26,539 nt of DNA from CAZXBB01 sp964638815 (lineage in GTDB: Bacteria; Planctomycetota; Phycisphaerae; Phycisphaerales; SM1A02), in contig CAZXBB010000357.1 in NCBI GenBank assembly GCA_964638815.1, forward strand, positions 1 to 26,539. The letters are read 5' to 3'. The notes beneath the pieces are model-generated. The model was not told the origin of the DNA and did no database searches. It saw nothing but the letters and a program-made list of their open reading frames with translations. The position numbers and the translations under genes were made by a program. Positions 1 to 8,559 of the stretch are shown piece after piece. The stretch's first letter is position 1. The number at the start of each line of letters is the position of its first letter.

Positions 1-1144
1 TGCAGTCGTCGTTGAAGCCGAGGTCGTCGGTGCAGGTCGCCGTGCCGGCATAGAGCTGCGTGTCGAAGTCCGCCGCGCCGCACGTGCTGAACGTCCAGGT
101 GGCCTCCCACGGGATCTGGAACGTCCACGCCTGGTCCTGCGAATCCGAGAGGTCGCACTCCGAGCAGTCCGAGGGGAAGAACTCGCAGTCCGGGTTGAAC
201 GGCACACCGGGGAAGTCGTTGCACGTATCGCCGTCCCACGTGAACGGCGGCGCGATCGTCAGGAGATTGTCGATCTCCCAGCCGTTGTCGCCGTAGAACG
301 GGCACGCACCGCAGGCGGAGCCGATGCCCTGGAAGATCGCGTCGCCCGCGATGAGTTCGCAATCGGCGCGAATGACGCCGTCGATGCAGGGGTCGCTGCG
401 GAAGCAGCAGGCGCCCTCGGGCGGAATCGAGCAGAGGAACAGGTTGTCGTAGTAGACGGGCGTGGCGTTGTTGCCGTAAAGGTCAACCGCGCCGATCGTG
501 AGGGTGCCGCCGCCGGAGACGCCGCCGGTCCAGGTCTTGCCCGGGAGGTTGATGACCTCGCCGTCGTACTTGATCGTCTGGAGGTCGTCGTCCAGCGAGA
601 TGATCGTCTGGAGCTCGCGCCACGCGTCGTACTGGAGCGCGACCGTGCCGCCGTCGAAGTCCGACTCGAGATTGTTGTTGTCGCCGTCGATGTGGACCTG
701 CGTGGACCAGTTCTCGCTGGTCGTCTGGCCGTCACTGGCGTACTGGTTGAGGAGAATGAAGTACGACTCGCCGGTCATCCCCGACGGAACGTAGAGATCG
801 ACCTGGTAGAGCCAGGTCCCGGTCGTGATGTCGAGGTCCTGGTAGGTGTGGACGAGGTCGTCCACGCCTTGCGGACGATTGCTGGTGACGTTGATCGAAA
901 GGCCGGGATTGCCGAACGCGGCATCGGCGGTGGAGCCGCCGACGTTGGGGTCGCCTTCCCACGCCTCCCAGTTCAGGCCGGGCGGACAGATCGGGAAGCA
1001 CGCCTGGCCGGTGATGATGTTCTGACCGTCCACGTAGGACTCGACGTCCTCCGACCACACGGTCGTAATGCATTCCTGGCCAAACGCAGTGGGGGCGACG
1101 ATCAGCGCCGCCGCACTACAGAGGCCGAATCTCACTTTGTTCAT
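1..1144 (-). CDS. secreted cysteine-rich protein, 3' end cut by window edge
   Basis: An open frame of 381 codons runs off the left edge, so the C-terminus is missing. The start ATG at 1144 follows a good AAGGAG eight bases upstream. The N-terminus MNKVRFGLCSAAALIVAPTA is a signal peptide that would be cleaved after AFG. A region of about 210 residues, rich in Gly, Asp, Asn and aromatic residues, looks like a beta-sandwich (LamG/carbohydrate-binding-like). Next comes a GACC...C...C...G.G..C..C cysteine motif that I associate with planctomycete extracellular proteins. The last visible part (WTF, STCG, FDTQLYAG, C..DDLGFNDDC) resembles a pre-peptidase C-terminal domain. An extracellular or surface role is likely; the function is unknown. 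The cysteines suggest disulfides formed outside the cytoplasm. Confidence 0.85.
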   Translation of the reverse strand, partial: MNKVRFGLCSAAALIVAPTAFGQECITTVWSEDVESYVDGQNIITGQACFPICPPGLNWEAWEGDPNVGGSTADAAFGNPGLSINVTSNRPQGVDDLVHTYQDLDITTGTWLYQVDLYVPSGMTGESYFILLNQYASDGQTTSENWSTQVHIDGDNNNLESDFDGGTVALQYDAWRELQTIISLDDDLQTIKYDGEVINLPGKTWTGGVSGGGTLTIGAVDLYGNNATPVYYDNLFLCSIPPEGACCFRSDPCIDGVIRADCELIAGDAIFQGIGSACGACPFYGDNGWEIDNLLTIAPPFTWDGDTCNDFPGVPFNPDCEFFPSDCSECDLSDSQDQAWTFQIPWEATWTFSTCGAADFDTQLYAGTATCTDDLGFNDDC

Positions 1145-1178
1145 CCTGTCAACTCCTTTGAACCACGACTCATTGAAA

Positions 1179-1191
1179 AGTTCGACGAACT
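1179..1191. promoter_or_regulatory. 13-bp perfect inverted repeat in the leader of the secreted protein gene
   Basis: AGTTCG-A-CGAACT is a perfect 6+1+6 palindrome centred about 41 bp upstream of the start codon at 1144 on the minus strand. It could be an operator or a small RNA hairpin. The half-site order is opposite to the Gram-positive LexA box (CGAAC...GTTCG), so I do not call it an SOS box. Confidence 0.3.
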
Positions 1192-1384
1192 ATCTGCAAA
1201 CTGTCTGCACGACCCGCTCCCCGTCCGAAGGACGAGGAGGGACCACGAGACACGGGCGAATCACTCGACCGGCGCGACAATCCATGTCTGCACCGGAACC
1301 AGCACGGGCTCGCCACGAGCCGGAGCCGGTAATAAAAGAGGTGTTTCTTCTTTCTCGGCTGGTATCAGCCCTCCAGGCTGCGCA

Positions 1385-1413
1385 ATTAGAACCGACGTTC
1401 CGGGGGGAGTCAA
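1385..1413 (-). promoter_or_regulatory. sigma70-like promoter TTGACT-N17-TCTAAT
   Basis: On the minus strand, TTGACT (1413-1408) and TCTAAT (1390-1385) are separated by exactly 17 bp. Each hexamer matches the consensus at five of six positions, which is rare in this GC-rich sequence. Transcription would start near 1378 and give the secreted-protein gene at 1144 a leader of about 230 nt. Confidence 0.5.
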
Positions 1414-1630
1414 AAAGAAAAAGATCGGGCGGGTGCAATCGAGGCCGATCTGGCGGACCTCCCCGAAGGGGGTTCGTCCCGTAAGCGGCGTTCGGTTCCG
1501 GCTTTAGGGCGAGAATAACAAAAAGTGACGATTCGCCCGCCGCGAGAGTCGCCGGCCGCCTCGGCGGCGTATTCCACCGGCCGCTCGGGCGGATCGCCCG
1601 CCGGACGGTCCGCTCCATGGACAGCTTGGA

Positions 1631-2143
1631 CTAGAACCGCGCCTCTCGCATCACGCACAGCGCCTTGCCGGCAAGGTCGCGCAGGCTCCGCGGCATCGAG
1701 GTGTCGTCCAGGAGCCCGATAAACGCTCGCTCGAGGGCCTGGTCTGACTGGCGGCTGATGCGCTTTCCGTGCCAGACCAGGGCCCCGGCGATCGCGGCGG
1801 CGTACAGCCGCGCCCCCAGCCGGCGGTCCGCCGAAGTCTCGCCGACGATCCGCATCGTCTTGAAGGCGCTCTTCGCCTGCCGCAGCTTGATGAGGCTGAT
1901 CGACGGGCATGTGAGCAGCGCCTCGGCCGAGGTGACCGACTCGTCGATATCCGTCGCGAGCCAGTCCGCCGCCGCGACCGCCGGGTCACAGCAATTGTCG
2001 ATCGCCCACCGGAGCGCCCGGCCGACGCCCACTCCGTCACGGGCGGCGCCGGCGGGTGTTCCGGAATCGCCGGAACCGGGACCGATGTTCTCCGGCATGA
2101 GCGGCACCATGTCGCCGGAATGATCGAAGGGAGGAGGAATCAT
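1631..2143 (-). CDS. 170-aa helical protein coupled to the ECF sigma gene, function unknown
   Basis: I do not recognise this family. The start ATG overlaps the stop codon of the upstream sigma gene in an ATGA arrangement, which indicates translational coupling and a shared operon. The first 40 residues are rich in Pro, Gly and Asp and probably disordered. The rest looks alpha-helical and basic-to-amphipathic, with segments such as ISLIKLRQAKSAFKTM and RRLGARLYAAAIAGALVWHG. No membrane helix or zinc-binding HxxxCxxC motif of classical anti-sigma factors is visible. The genetic linkage suggests it modulates the sigma factor or acts with it; this is inference. An internal Met at codon 16 is an alternative start, but the coupling favours 2143. 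Confidence 0.7.
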   Translation of the reverse strand: MIPPPFDHSGDMVPLMPENIGPGSGDSGTPAGAARDGVGVGRALRWAIDNCCDPAVAAADWLATDIDESVTSAEALLTCPSISLIKLRQAKSAFKTMRIVGETSADRRLGARLYAAAIAGALVWHGKRISRQSDQALERAFIGLLDDTSMPRSLRDLAGKALCVMREARF

Positions 2144-2925
2144 CGTGCGTCCACCAGCGATGCCATGAGTTGAAGCAGTTCGTCCTCGACCTCGGAGGGC
2201 TCGTTGACCGTCGCGCCGACTTCCTCGTACAGCGCGCGGGCGAACCGTCGCTTGACGGTGATCATCATGTTGGCCGCCTGGGCCGCGTCCTTCAGGTCCA
2301 GCGTGTCCACGAGAACGTGGTACGGGGTAGCCGGGGCGCCAAGCATCATCGGCTTGACGACACGCGCCTCGAAGACGCCCCAGTGCGCCGACAGCTCCTG
2401 CTTCAGGCAGTCCTCCCGCACCCGGTCGATGACGCGGCGCACCAGCGCCGCGCTCCAGTGCGCCGCGAACGAGGCCTCCGGAGTCGCGCCAGAGGCGATG
2501 GGAAGCTCGCGCAGCTCCGCACGGTCGAGCTCGAGCAGCTTACGTCCGGCTCCGGTCTCGGGCGATCGCTTGCGCCGGGTGCGCGAGCGATGCTGCTCCC
2601 TGAGGTAGTTGCGGACGGCCGTGAGCAGCAGCGTCCGGAATCGGCCGCGATCGGGGTCCGCCGCCTTGAGAAGCCGGCGGTGGAGCATCACGTCGCAGAC
2701 GAACCCCTGGGTGAGGTCCGCGGCGTTGTGCACGTCCTCCCCGCTGCTGCGGATGAATGCGTAGATCGCCGGCCAGTAGCGCCGGACCAGGATGTCCCAC
2801 GCCTCGCGCGCATGCTCCTCTGCACCGTGGACGGCCTGGTAGATCATGGACCAATCCGTCTGCGACGCCCCGGGATCGGCGGTGCGGTTCGTGCCGTTTC
2901 GAGCCGATTTCGTATCGTCCGCCAT
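2140..2925 (-). CDS. ECF-family RNA polymerase sigma factor (planctomycete type)
   Basis: The predicted 261-residue protein has a sigma region 2 (RYWPAIYAFIRSS, then AADLTQGFVCDVMLHRRLL, then DRGRFRTLLLTAVRNYL). Its C-terminal part ends in RFARALYEEVGATV and an acidic EVEDELLQLM tail. This layout matches the large planctomycete group of ECF sigma factors often found near Ser/Thr kinases. It would direct RNA polymerase to alternative promoters. The frame stays open upstream to 3057, but I chose ATG 2925 because GGAG lies 11 bases before it and family similarity begins after it. Region 4 is divergent: the helix-turn-helix expected around LKDAAQAANMMITVKRRF is recognisable but atypical. It is followed with a 4-nt overlap by the 170-residue gene. 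Confidence 0.85.
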   Translation of the reverse strand: MADDTKSARNGTNRTADPGASQTDWSMIYQAVHGAEEHAREAWDILVRRYWPAIYAFIRSSGEDVHNAADLTQGFVCDVMLHRRLLKAADPDRGRFRTLLLTAVRNYLREQHRSRTRRKRSPETGAGRKLLELDRAELRELPIASGATPEASFAAHWSAALVRRVIDRVREDCLKQELSAHWGVFEARVVKPMMLGAPATPYHVLVDTLDLKDAAQAANMMITVKRRFARALYEEVGATVNEPSEVEDELLQLMASLVDAR

Positions 2926-3279
2926 GGGCGTCTGTTCTCCAGGAGATACGCCGTTCCCCTGTCGGCCCTGCCGAGGCATGTGAGGATAGTCACCCGGCGG
3001 GCGACATCCGGACAAACGGGCGGAGTGGCGTTCAGGAAGCGATCTCGCCGCCCGCACGCAGATGTGCGCGGATCCCTACCGACGTCCCCGGGCGGGATGC
3101 GTTCCCGGCGACACGGCCCGAGGCCCCATCGCGCGATCGCCCCGAACCTCCGGAACCCCAGGACGACCGTCGCGACGGCACGCTCGTCGGCCCCCCGGAT
3201 CGCGCCGGGTGCAAGCCCGGGGCAGGCCCCCGGGGCACCCCCTTCGCCGCGCCCGCACGGAATGACGGAGGATGAAGCC
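2926..3279. other. 354-bp intergenic region upstream of the sigma gene
   Basis: No gene is supported. On the minus strand TATCCT (2988-2983) is a plausible -10 for the sigma gene, leaving a leader of about 50 nt. The best -35-like match (TTTGTC, 3016-3011) is 22 bp away, so the promoter is uncertain. The distal part carries the strong GC-rich hairpin listed separately at 3207-3240. Confidence 0.35.
3207..3240 (-). terminator. very strong GC-rich hairpin downstream of the DNRLRE protein gene
   Basis: Outer arms GGGTGC/GCACCC (3207-3212 with 3235-3240) and inner arms CCCGGGG/CCCCGGG (3216-3222 with 3228-3234) give 13 pairs with a 3-nt bulge and a 5-nt loop. It begins 39 nt after the stop codon of the gene ending at 3280. 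No T-run follows, so it may act as an mRNA 3' stabiliser, a Rho-assisted stop, or a dispersed palindromic repeat rather than a classical terminator. Confidence 0.5.
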
Positions 3280-4014
3280 CTACCCGCGCCGGCGCCGCCG
3301 GCCCGCCACGGCCACGAGCGCCAGCACCGGCAGCGCACCGGGAGCCGGGGCAACGTAGGTGACCGACAGCGCGGGCCGCATGGCGACGTTGGGGTTCTCG
3401 CGGGTGTCGAAGCGCTTGGTGCTCGCGATGTTGTCCTCGGCTCCGAGCAGGAACCACCCGAAGTTGCCGCCCGGGCCGTCGAGGAACGACTGCACGTCGG
3501 CGATGAGCTGGTCCGACGTCCAGTCGTAGAAGCCCACGCCGCCGATCGATTCCGTCGCGCTCGCGAACGCTTCGAAGTCGCCGCCCGCGTTGGCCCAGGG
3601 GTCGGTGCTGAAGAACGCGTAGTTCCAGGTCGCGTCGCCCGTCTCGGCGGGCGCGCCCGAGCCTTCCTCGTTCGGAGCGTCCGATCCGGCCTCGCCCCAG
3701 TCGGCCAGCGCGCGGTGCACCGTCACGTCGAACGGACCGCTGATCGACCGCGACAGGTGGAGCGTGAGGGTGACGTCGGTGACCGTCGCCCCGGCGGGCA
3801 CGGCCGACGCAACGTCGAAGTGGATCAGGCCGCGTCGCAGCCGGTTGGCCGCGGTCTGGCCTGCGAACAGATAGTCGCCGGCGCCGTTGCTGGTGCCGCC
3901 CTTGTCGAAGATCGTGTTGTCGCGGTCCGCCCCGATCACGACCATCTCGGCGTGCACGAGCGGGGTCAGGGCAAGGGTGGCAATCGCGGCCACGGCGCAG
4001 GGCGTCGGTCGCAT
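3280..4014 (-). CDS. secreted DNRLRE-domain protein with PEP-CTERM-like anchor
   Basis: A 244-residue protein starting at ATG 4014, with AAGGAG eight bases upstream. The N-terminus MRPTPCAVAAIATLALTPLV is a signal peptide, cleaved near HAE. The body (IGADRDNTIFDKGG, then NRLRRGLIHFDVASAVPAGA, then VTDVTLTLHLSRS) matches the DNRLRE beta-sandwich domain of extracellular proteins. The C-terminus has PAPG, a short hydrophobic stretch and RRRRR, the layout of a PEP-CTERM sorting signal read by an exosortase, with PAPG in place of PEP as is common in Phycisphaerae. It is probably exported and membrane- or matrix-attached. The frame extends upstream to 5163 without a stop, but that part lacks family similarity and an RBS. 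Confidence 0.85.
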   Translation of the reverse strand: MRPTPCAVAAIATLALTPLVHAEMVVIGADRDNTIFDKGGTSNGAGDYLFAGQTAANRLRRGLIHFDVASAVPAGATVTDVTLTLHLSRSISGPFDVTVHRALADWGEAGSDAPNEEGSGAPAETGDATWNYAFFSTDPWANAGGDFEAFASATESIGGVGFYDWTSDQLIADVQSFLDGPGGNFGWFLLGAEDNIASTKRFDTRENPNVAMRPALSVTYVAPAPGALPVLALVAVAGRRRRRG

Positions 4015-4036
4015 CTTTCCTCTCCTTAGGTTCCCG

Positions 4037-4064
4037 GACCCGTTCCGGGCTCGCCGAACGGGTC
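4037..4064 (-). promoter_or_regulatory. 9-bp perfect inverted repeat in the 5' leader of the DNRLRE gene
   Basis: GACCCGTTC and GAACGGGTC pair perfectly across a 10-nt loop, 23 bp upstream of the start codon and downstream of the predicted promoter. In RNA it would form a stable hairpin just before the ribosome binding site. In DNA it could be a repressor site for this divergent gene pair. Confidence 0.4.
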
Positions 4065-4080
4065 GAGGGGGTGGAGGTAC

Positions 4081-4107
4081 CTTGTACGTCTCCGGGGGTC
4101 CGGTCAA
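4081..4107 (-). promoter_or_regulatory. probable promoter for the DNRLRE protein gene
   Basis: On the minus strand TTGACC (4107-4102) is followed after 15 bp by TACAAG (4086-4081). The hexamers are good but the spacing is short. Position about 70 bp upstream of ATG 4014 fits the gene. Confidence 0.35.
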
Positions 4108-4140
4108 GAAAAAACACCTTCGAACGGCGAAGATGCCCGG

Positions 4141-5019
4141 ATGCGGGACTCCGATGCATGCTGCCCACGCACCGTCGTGCTCCTCGGTGCGAGCAATCTC
4201 GCGATGGGGCTCCCGCGGGTGCTCGACGTCCTCCGCCGGCAGCAGCCGGGCCCGATCCGGGTTTTCGCGGCGCGGGGCTACGGCCGTTCCTACGGCACGC
4301 GCAGCCGGGTGTTGCTTCGCGACCTGCCTGGAATCGTCGAATGCGGTCTCTGGTCCGCGATCGCCGAAGGGACCACCGGCGGGAACGCTCCCGATGCCCT
4401 GATCACCGATGTCGGCAACGACCTCGTCTACGGGGCGACGCCGGACGGGCTGCTCGGCTGGGTCGAGGCGTGTCTCGACCGCCTCGAGCGGGCCGGGGCA
4501 CGGGCGATCATCACGGGGCTGCCCGTGGCGAGCGTCAACGGACTCTCGCGAGCCCGCTTCGCGGTCATGCGTCGCCTGCTGTTCCCGAGCCACCCGCTCG
4601 GGTTCGAGCGAATGCGCGAGCTGGTCAGCGACACTGACAAACGTCTCACCGAGCTCGCCCGCGATCGCGGCGCCACCGCGGTTCCGATGGACCCGGCCTG
4701 GTACGGGCTCGACCCCGTCCACTTCAGTCTCTCGCGTCGCCGGGATGCCTGGACGACCATCCTCGCGTCGTGGGCCGGGGCCGGGGCCGAGAACGCGGCC
4801 GAGAATGCGCCCGAGAATGGACAGGCACATTCCGGGCCCGCACGTTCCGCGGCCGCGGCCGAGAATGGACAGGCACGTTCCGGGCCCGCACGTTCCGGGC
4901 CGCGGTTCCGCGACGCACGCCGGGCGAGGCCGGCGCGGTGGTGGTTCGCCGGTCGCGAGCGATCGAGCCCGCAGCCGGCGCGGCGGCTCGCGGACGGATC
5001 GGAGCTGTGGCTGTTCTGA
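4141..5019 (+). CDS. SGNH/GDSL-like hydrolase with repetitive C-terminal extension
   Basis: A 292-residue protein. SGNH-family landmarks are visible: block I VVLLGASNL with candidate nucleophile Ser18, a glycine region RGYGRSYG near residues 45-52, block III TDVGNDLVYG with Asn93, and block V LDPVHFS with Asp191 and His194. The family hydrolyses esters, including acyl and acetyl groups. There is no signal peptide, so it is probably cytoplasmic. The catalytic region ends near residue 212. The last 80 residues are low-complexity and include a duplicated ENGQA.SGPARS unit encoded by a DNA repeat, then an Arg-rich tail. The start lacks an obvious ribosome binding site. Substrate unknown. Confidence 0.75.
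   Translation: MRDSDACCPRTVVLLGASNLAMGLPRVLDVLRRQQPGPIRVFAARGYGRSYGTRSRVLLRDLPGIVECGLWSAIAEGTTGGNAPDALITDVGNDLVYGATPDGLLGWVEACLDRLERAGARAIITGLPVASVNGLSRARFAVMRRLLFPSHPLGFERMRELVSDTDKRLTELARDRGATAVPMDPAWYGLDPVHFSLSRRRDAWTTILASWAGAGAENAAENAPENGQAHSGPARSAAAAENGQARSGPARSGPRFRDARRARPARWWFAGRERSSPQPARRLADGSELWLF
4813..4896 (+). repeat. two 36-nt near-identical direct repeats, period 48, inside the hydrolase gene
   Basis: Copies at 4813-4848 and 4861-4896 begin GAGAATGGACAGGCAC and end CCCGCACGTTCC; they differ at one base. A shorter partial GAGAATG precedes them at 4801. The period is a multiple of three, so the reading frame is kept. On the minus strand the unit reads as a TGCCTGTCC-type motif of the sort seen in dispersed GC-rich palindromic repeats, which suggests a repeat captured in the 3' end of the gene. 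Confidence 0.75.
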
Positions 5020-5121
5020 CGCCCGGTCCTGTGAGGCCCCCGGTCCTGACGCCCCCCGCTGACGCCCCCCTGACCCGTCTGACGCCTTTTGGCCCCACCG
5101 CCTGGCCTCCCGGGCCCGCTC

Positions 5122-5150
5122 TTGACCCTCGCACGATCGCAGCGTACTCT
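5122..5150 (+). promoter_or_regulatory. sigma70-like promoter of ahcY, TTGACC-N17-TACTCT
   Basis: TTGACC (5122-5127) and TACTCT (5145-5150) have the optimal 17-bp spacing. The start point would be near 5157, giving ahcY a leader of about 54 nt that opens with the palindrome at 5159-5172. Confidence 0.6.
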
Positions 5151-5158
5151 TCCATTCC

Positions 5159-5172
5159 TTCATCCGGATGAA
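5159..5172. promoter_or_regulatory. 14-bp perfect palindrome at the start of the ahcY transcript
   Basis: TTCATCCGGATGAA is a perfect 7+7 palindrome a few bases past the predicted transcription start, and a further GGATG follows at 5174. A dimeric repressor bound here would block initiation. No S-adenosylhomocysteine riboswitch core is recognisable in the short leader. Confidence 0.45.
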
Positions 5173-5210
5173 CGGATGGATCGACTCGCCCCAATCGGAG
5201 ATCCCTCACC

Positions 5211-6719
<1,509 letters not shown>

Positions 6720-6778
6720 TCAGCCGGGCGCTCCGTCCGCGCCCGCACCGCAGGCCCCGCGCCCGTTCGACCGCGCCC

Positions 6779-6806
6779 GAAACGCCCCCGCGCCGCGGGG
6801 CGTTTC
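6779..6806 (+). terminator. terminator hairpin after ahcY
   Basis: GAAACGCCCC (6779-6788) and GGGGCGTTTC (6797-6806) form a perfect 10-bp stem with an 8-nt loop, 60 bp after the ahcY stop. The A- and T-rich outer edges of the arms give a partial U-tract in either direction. Confidence 0.75.
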
Positions 6807-6860
6807 TCGTATCGGGTCTCGCTTGCGCAACGACGCGATACAGCCGATGAAGGTCGGGCC

Positions 6861-7235
6861 ATGAGCAAACGAACGATCCTCGTCGCCGACACCGACGTGC
6901 CGCTGCTCCAGGCGATCGGGGTCGGGCTGCGTAGCGGGGGATACGAGATCGTCCTCGCGCAGAACGCCGACCAGGCCGCCGATCGCGCCCGGACGCACGC
7001 CCCGGACCTGCTCCTCATCGACCTCGGTCTGCGCGGATCCATCGACCGCATCCGCGCCGCCGCGGGGTCCGCACCACTCGTCTACATGACCGCCGAGCCC
7101 GCCGAACGCATCGACGCAAGCGTGCGCCGCGAGGCTCAAGCCGTGCTGCACAAGCCGTTCGAAGCCAGGACGCTGCTGAGCACGCTGGGCGAGACGCTCG
7201 GCACGGCGGTGCGCGCCACGCAGCGGCTGGGTTAG
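6861..7235 (+). CDS. stand-alone response-regulator receiver protein
   Basis: A 124-residue protein consisting of a single CheY-like receiver domain. Visible residues: acidic pocket around Asp10/Asp12 (VADTDVP), phosphoacceptor Asp54 in LLLIDLGL, Thr77 in VYMTAEP, and Lys98 in LHKPF. There is no output domain, so it would signal by protein contact after phosphorylation by a histidine kinase, which is not encoded nearby. AAGG lies nine bases upstream of ATG 6861. The loop after Asp54 is shorter than usual (LGLRGSIDRIR replaces the typical LP..G.el...LR), so the domain is slightly truncated at 124 residues. It lies 55 bp downstream of the ahcY terminator; I see no clear promoter. Confidence 0.88.
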   Translation: MSKRTILVADTDVPLLQAIGVGLRSGGYEIVLAQNADQAADRARTHAPDLLLIDLGLRGSIDRIRAAAGSAPLVYMTAEPAERIDASVRREAQAVLHKPFEARTLLSTLGETLGTAVRATQRLG

Positions 7236-7273
7236 CGCTAGCCCACCCGCCGCGACGGGAATGCGATGCGCGC

Positions 7274-8494
7274 TCATGCGCTCGTCGGGATGATCTCGCC
7301 AACCGCCATCCCACCAGCCGCGATCTCACCAACGACCCGCGGCGCGCGTCTTCCCTTGATCCACTCGCGCATCCGGTCCCGCTGCGACCGCCAGTCGCCC
7401 CGACTGCGGGCCACGAGGAACGCCTCGAACAGCGCGACCAGCGTCCGGTCCATCGCCTCCACCGACGCCACGCGATACTCCGTCATCACCCGCGCCGATT
7501 CCGGGGGGTCCGGCGGCGCCGGGACCCGCGCGCCGATCACGTGGAAGCGGTCTCCCTGGAGCGTGAGTGTCCATTCACCGCCGTCGGGACCCGCGACGAT
7601 GAGGCCGGCCTTGCGGGGCCATTTCCCAAGCCCGAGCGCCGCGTGCGCCTCGGGCAGCCGCGTGGGCCCGTCCGCCCGCAGGGTCTGCCTGCCGGTAACG
7701 TCCCACGCGCAGTCCATGTCGAGGGCGCGGTCGATCACGACGCCGACGCTTCCGGCGGCGGTCTCGATGACGGCGCTGTCCGTCTCGGTCCGGGCCCAGA
7801 TCCACATCAGGAACTCGTTTCCGAGGAAGTCCTTCGGCTCCGGCCCCGGCGGCGACCACGGCACGCCCGGCACGTCCACAGGACGGTCGTCGTCCGCACG
7901 GGCCGCGGCCGGCGGCGGCGTGAAGGGCGACGGCGTCATGTCCTCGTAGTCCCGGGACGAGCCGCGCGCGGTGAGAAACGCCGCCGCCATCGATCCCGCG
8001 GAAAGCGGCTCGAGCCGTGCGTCGAACGTCTCGGTGAAGAGCTCGCGCAGGCTCTGGCCGACCACGTCGCTGAAGACCGGCGCGAGGAGGAGACGCCGCG
8101 TCACGTGCCAGAGCACGGGCACGAGCTTCGACTGCCGGTGCCGACCCGCCGCGATCTCCTTGCGGCACTTCTCGTCGACGAGCGCCGACGCGTCGCGTTT
8201 CTCGGCGGCCGCCATCGCGAAGTACGCGCGCCGGATCTCGGCGGGGACGCGGTTGCGGTCGAGACGCATCCCGAACAGGAGGTGGTCGCCGAACAGGATC
8301 GCCTCGGGATGGAAGTCCTCGTCGAACACGTGACGGCCGGCGACCCAGCCGGCCTGGAGCTCCGGCGGCGCGCCCACCGGCGGCGGCCTGAGCACGTTGC
8401 CCGCGAGCGATTCCGCGAGTTCCGAGGTGACGACGTCCGGCCCCCCCTCGACCCGGAAGCGCGCGTACGACACGGCATTGCGACGAAACGGCAT
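7274..8494 (-). CDS. rdgC: RdgC-like recombination-associated protein
   Basis: A 406-residue protein. The opening MPFRRNAVSYARFRV, the mid-protein LFTETFDARLEPL and FLGNEFLMWIWARTE, and the C-terminal FEAFLVARSRGDWRSQRDRMREWI match the RdgC family. RdgC is a ring-shaped DNA-binding protein that restrains RecA in proteobacteria. Positions of conserved blocks and overall length are slightly larger than the roughly 300-residue E. coli protein, owing to a Pro-rich insert (TPSPFTPPPAAARADDDRPV) before FLGNEF. The start ATG 8494 has no clear Shine-Dalgarno. The gene is divergent from the two-TM protein gene at 8572. I recognise the family by motif pattern only. Confidence 0.75.
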   Translation of the reverse strand: MPFRRNAVSYARFRVEGGPDVVTSELAESLAGNVLRPPPVGAPPELQAGWVAGRHVFDEDFHPEAILFGDHLLFGMRLDRNRVPAEIRRAYFAMAAAEKRDASALVDEKCRKEIAAGRHRQSKLVPVLWHVTRRLLLAPVFSDVVGQSLRELFTETFDARLEPLSAGSMAAAFLTARGSSRDYEDMTPSPFTPPPAAARADDDRPVDVPGVPWSPPGPEPKDFLGNEFLMWIWARTETDSAVIETAAGSVGVVIDRALDMDCAWDVTGRQTLRADGPTRLPEAHAALGLGKWPRKAGLIVAGPDGGEWTLTLQGDRFHVIGARVPAPPDPPESARVMTEYRVASVEAMDRTLVALFEAFLVARSRGDWRSQRDRMREWIKGRRAPRVVGEIAAGGMAVGEIIPTSA

Positions 8495-8559
8495 GGGTGG
8501 GGAGCATGCACGGATCGGGCCGGCCGAGGGGAGATCGGCAAGATGTCCACAGGCCGTCC

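Larger units (their letters stand above)
1145..1630. other. 486-bp non-coding stretch: long leader plus 3' flank of the sigma operon
   Basis: No convincing gene is seen here. Positions 1145-1378 form the predicted leader of the secreted protein. On the minus strand it contains small hairpins such as GGCTG-atac-CAGCC and GGCTCG-tgg-CGAGCC, but I cannot match it to a known riboswitch. Positions 1414-1630 lie downstream of the 170-residue protein and include the stem CGGGCG-gat-CGCCCG (1586-1600), which lacks a T-run, so a Rho-independent stop is not clear. Local base composition is more A/T-rich around 1325-1440 and 1505-1525 than in the genes. Confidence 0.4.

Noticed and set aside
1179..1191. 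LexA/SOS box
   Set aside because: The half-sites are in the inverse order of the CGAAC...GTTCG box and only one base separates them.
4015..5163. Upstream extension of the DNRLRE protein frame to a 627-residue protein
   Set aside because: The signal peptide and AAGGAG at 4014 define the start, and the extension runs antisense through the SGNH hydrolase gene.
5020..5210. S-adenosylhomocysteine riboswitch before ahcY
   Set aside because: I looked for the conserved riboswitch core and did not find it; the predicted leader is only about 54 nt. The 5030-5095 part is just repetitive TGACGCCCC-type sequence.
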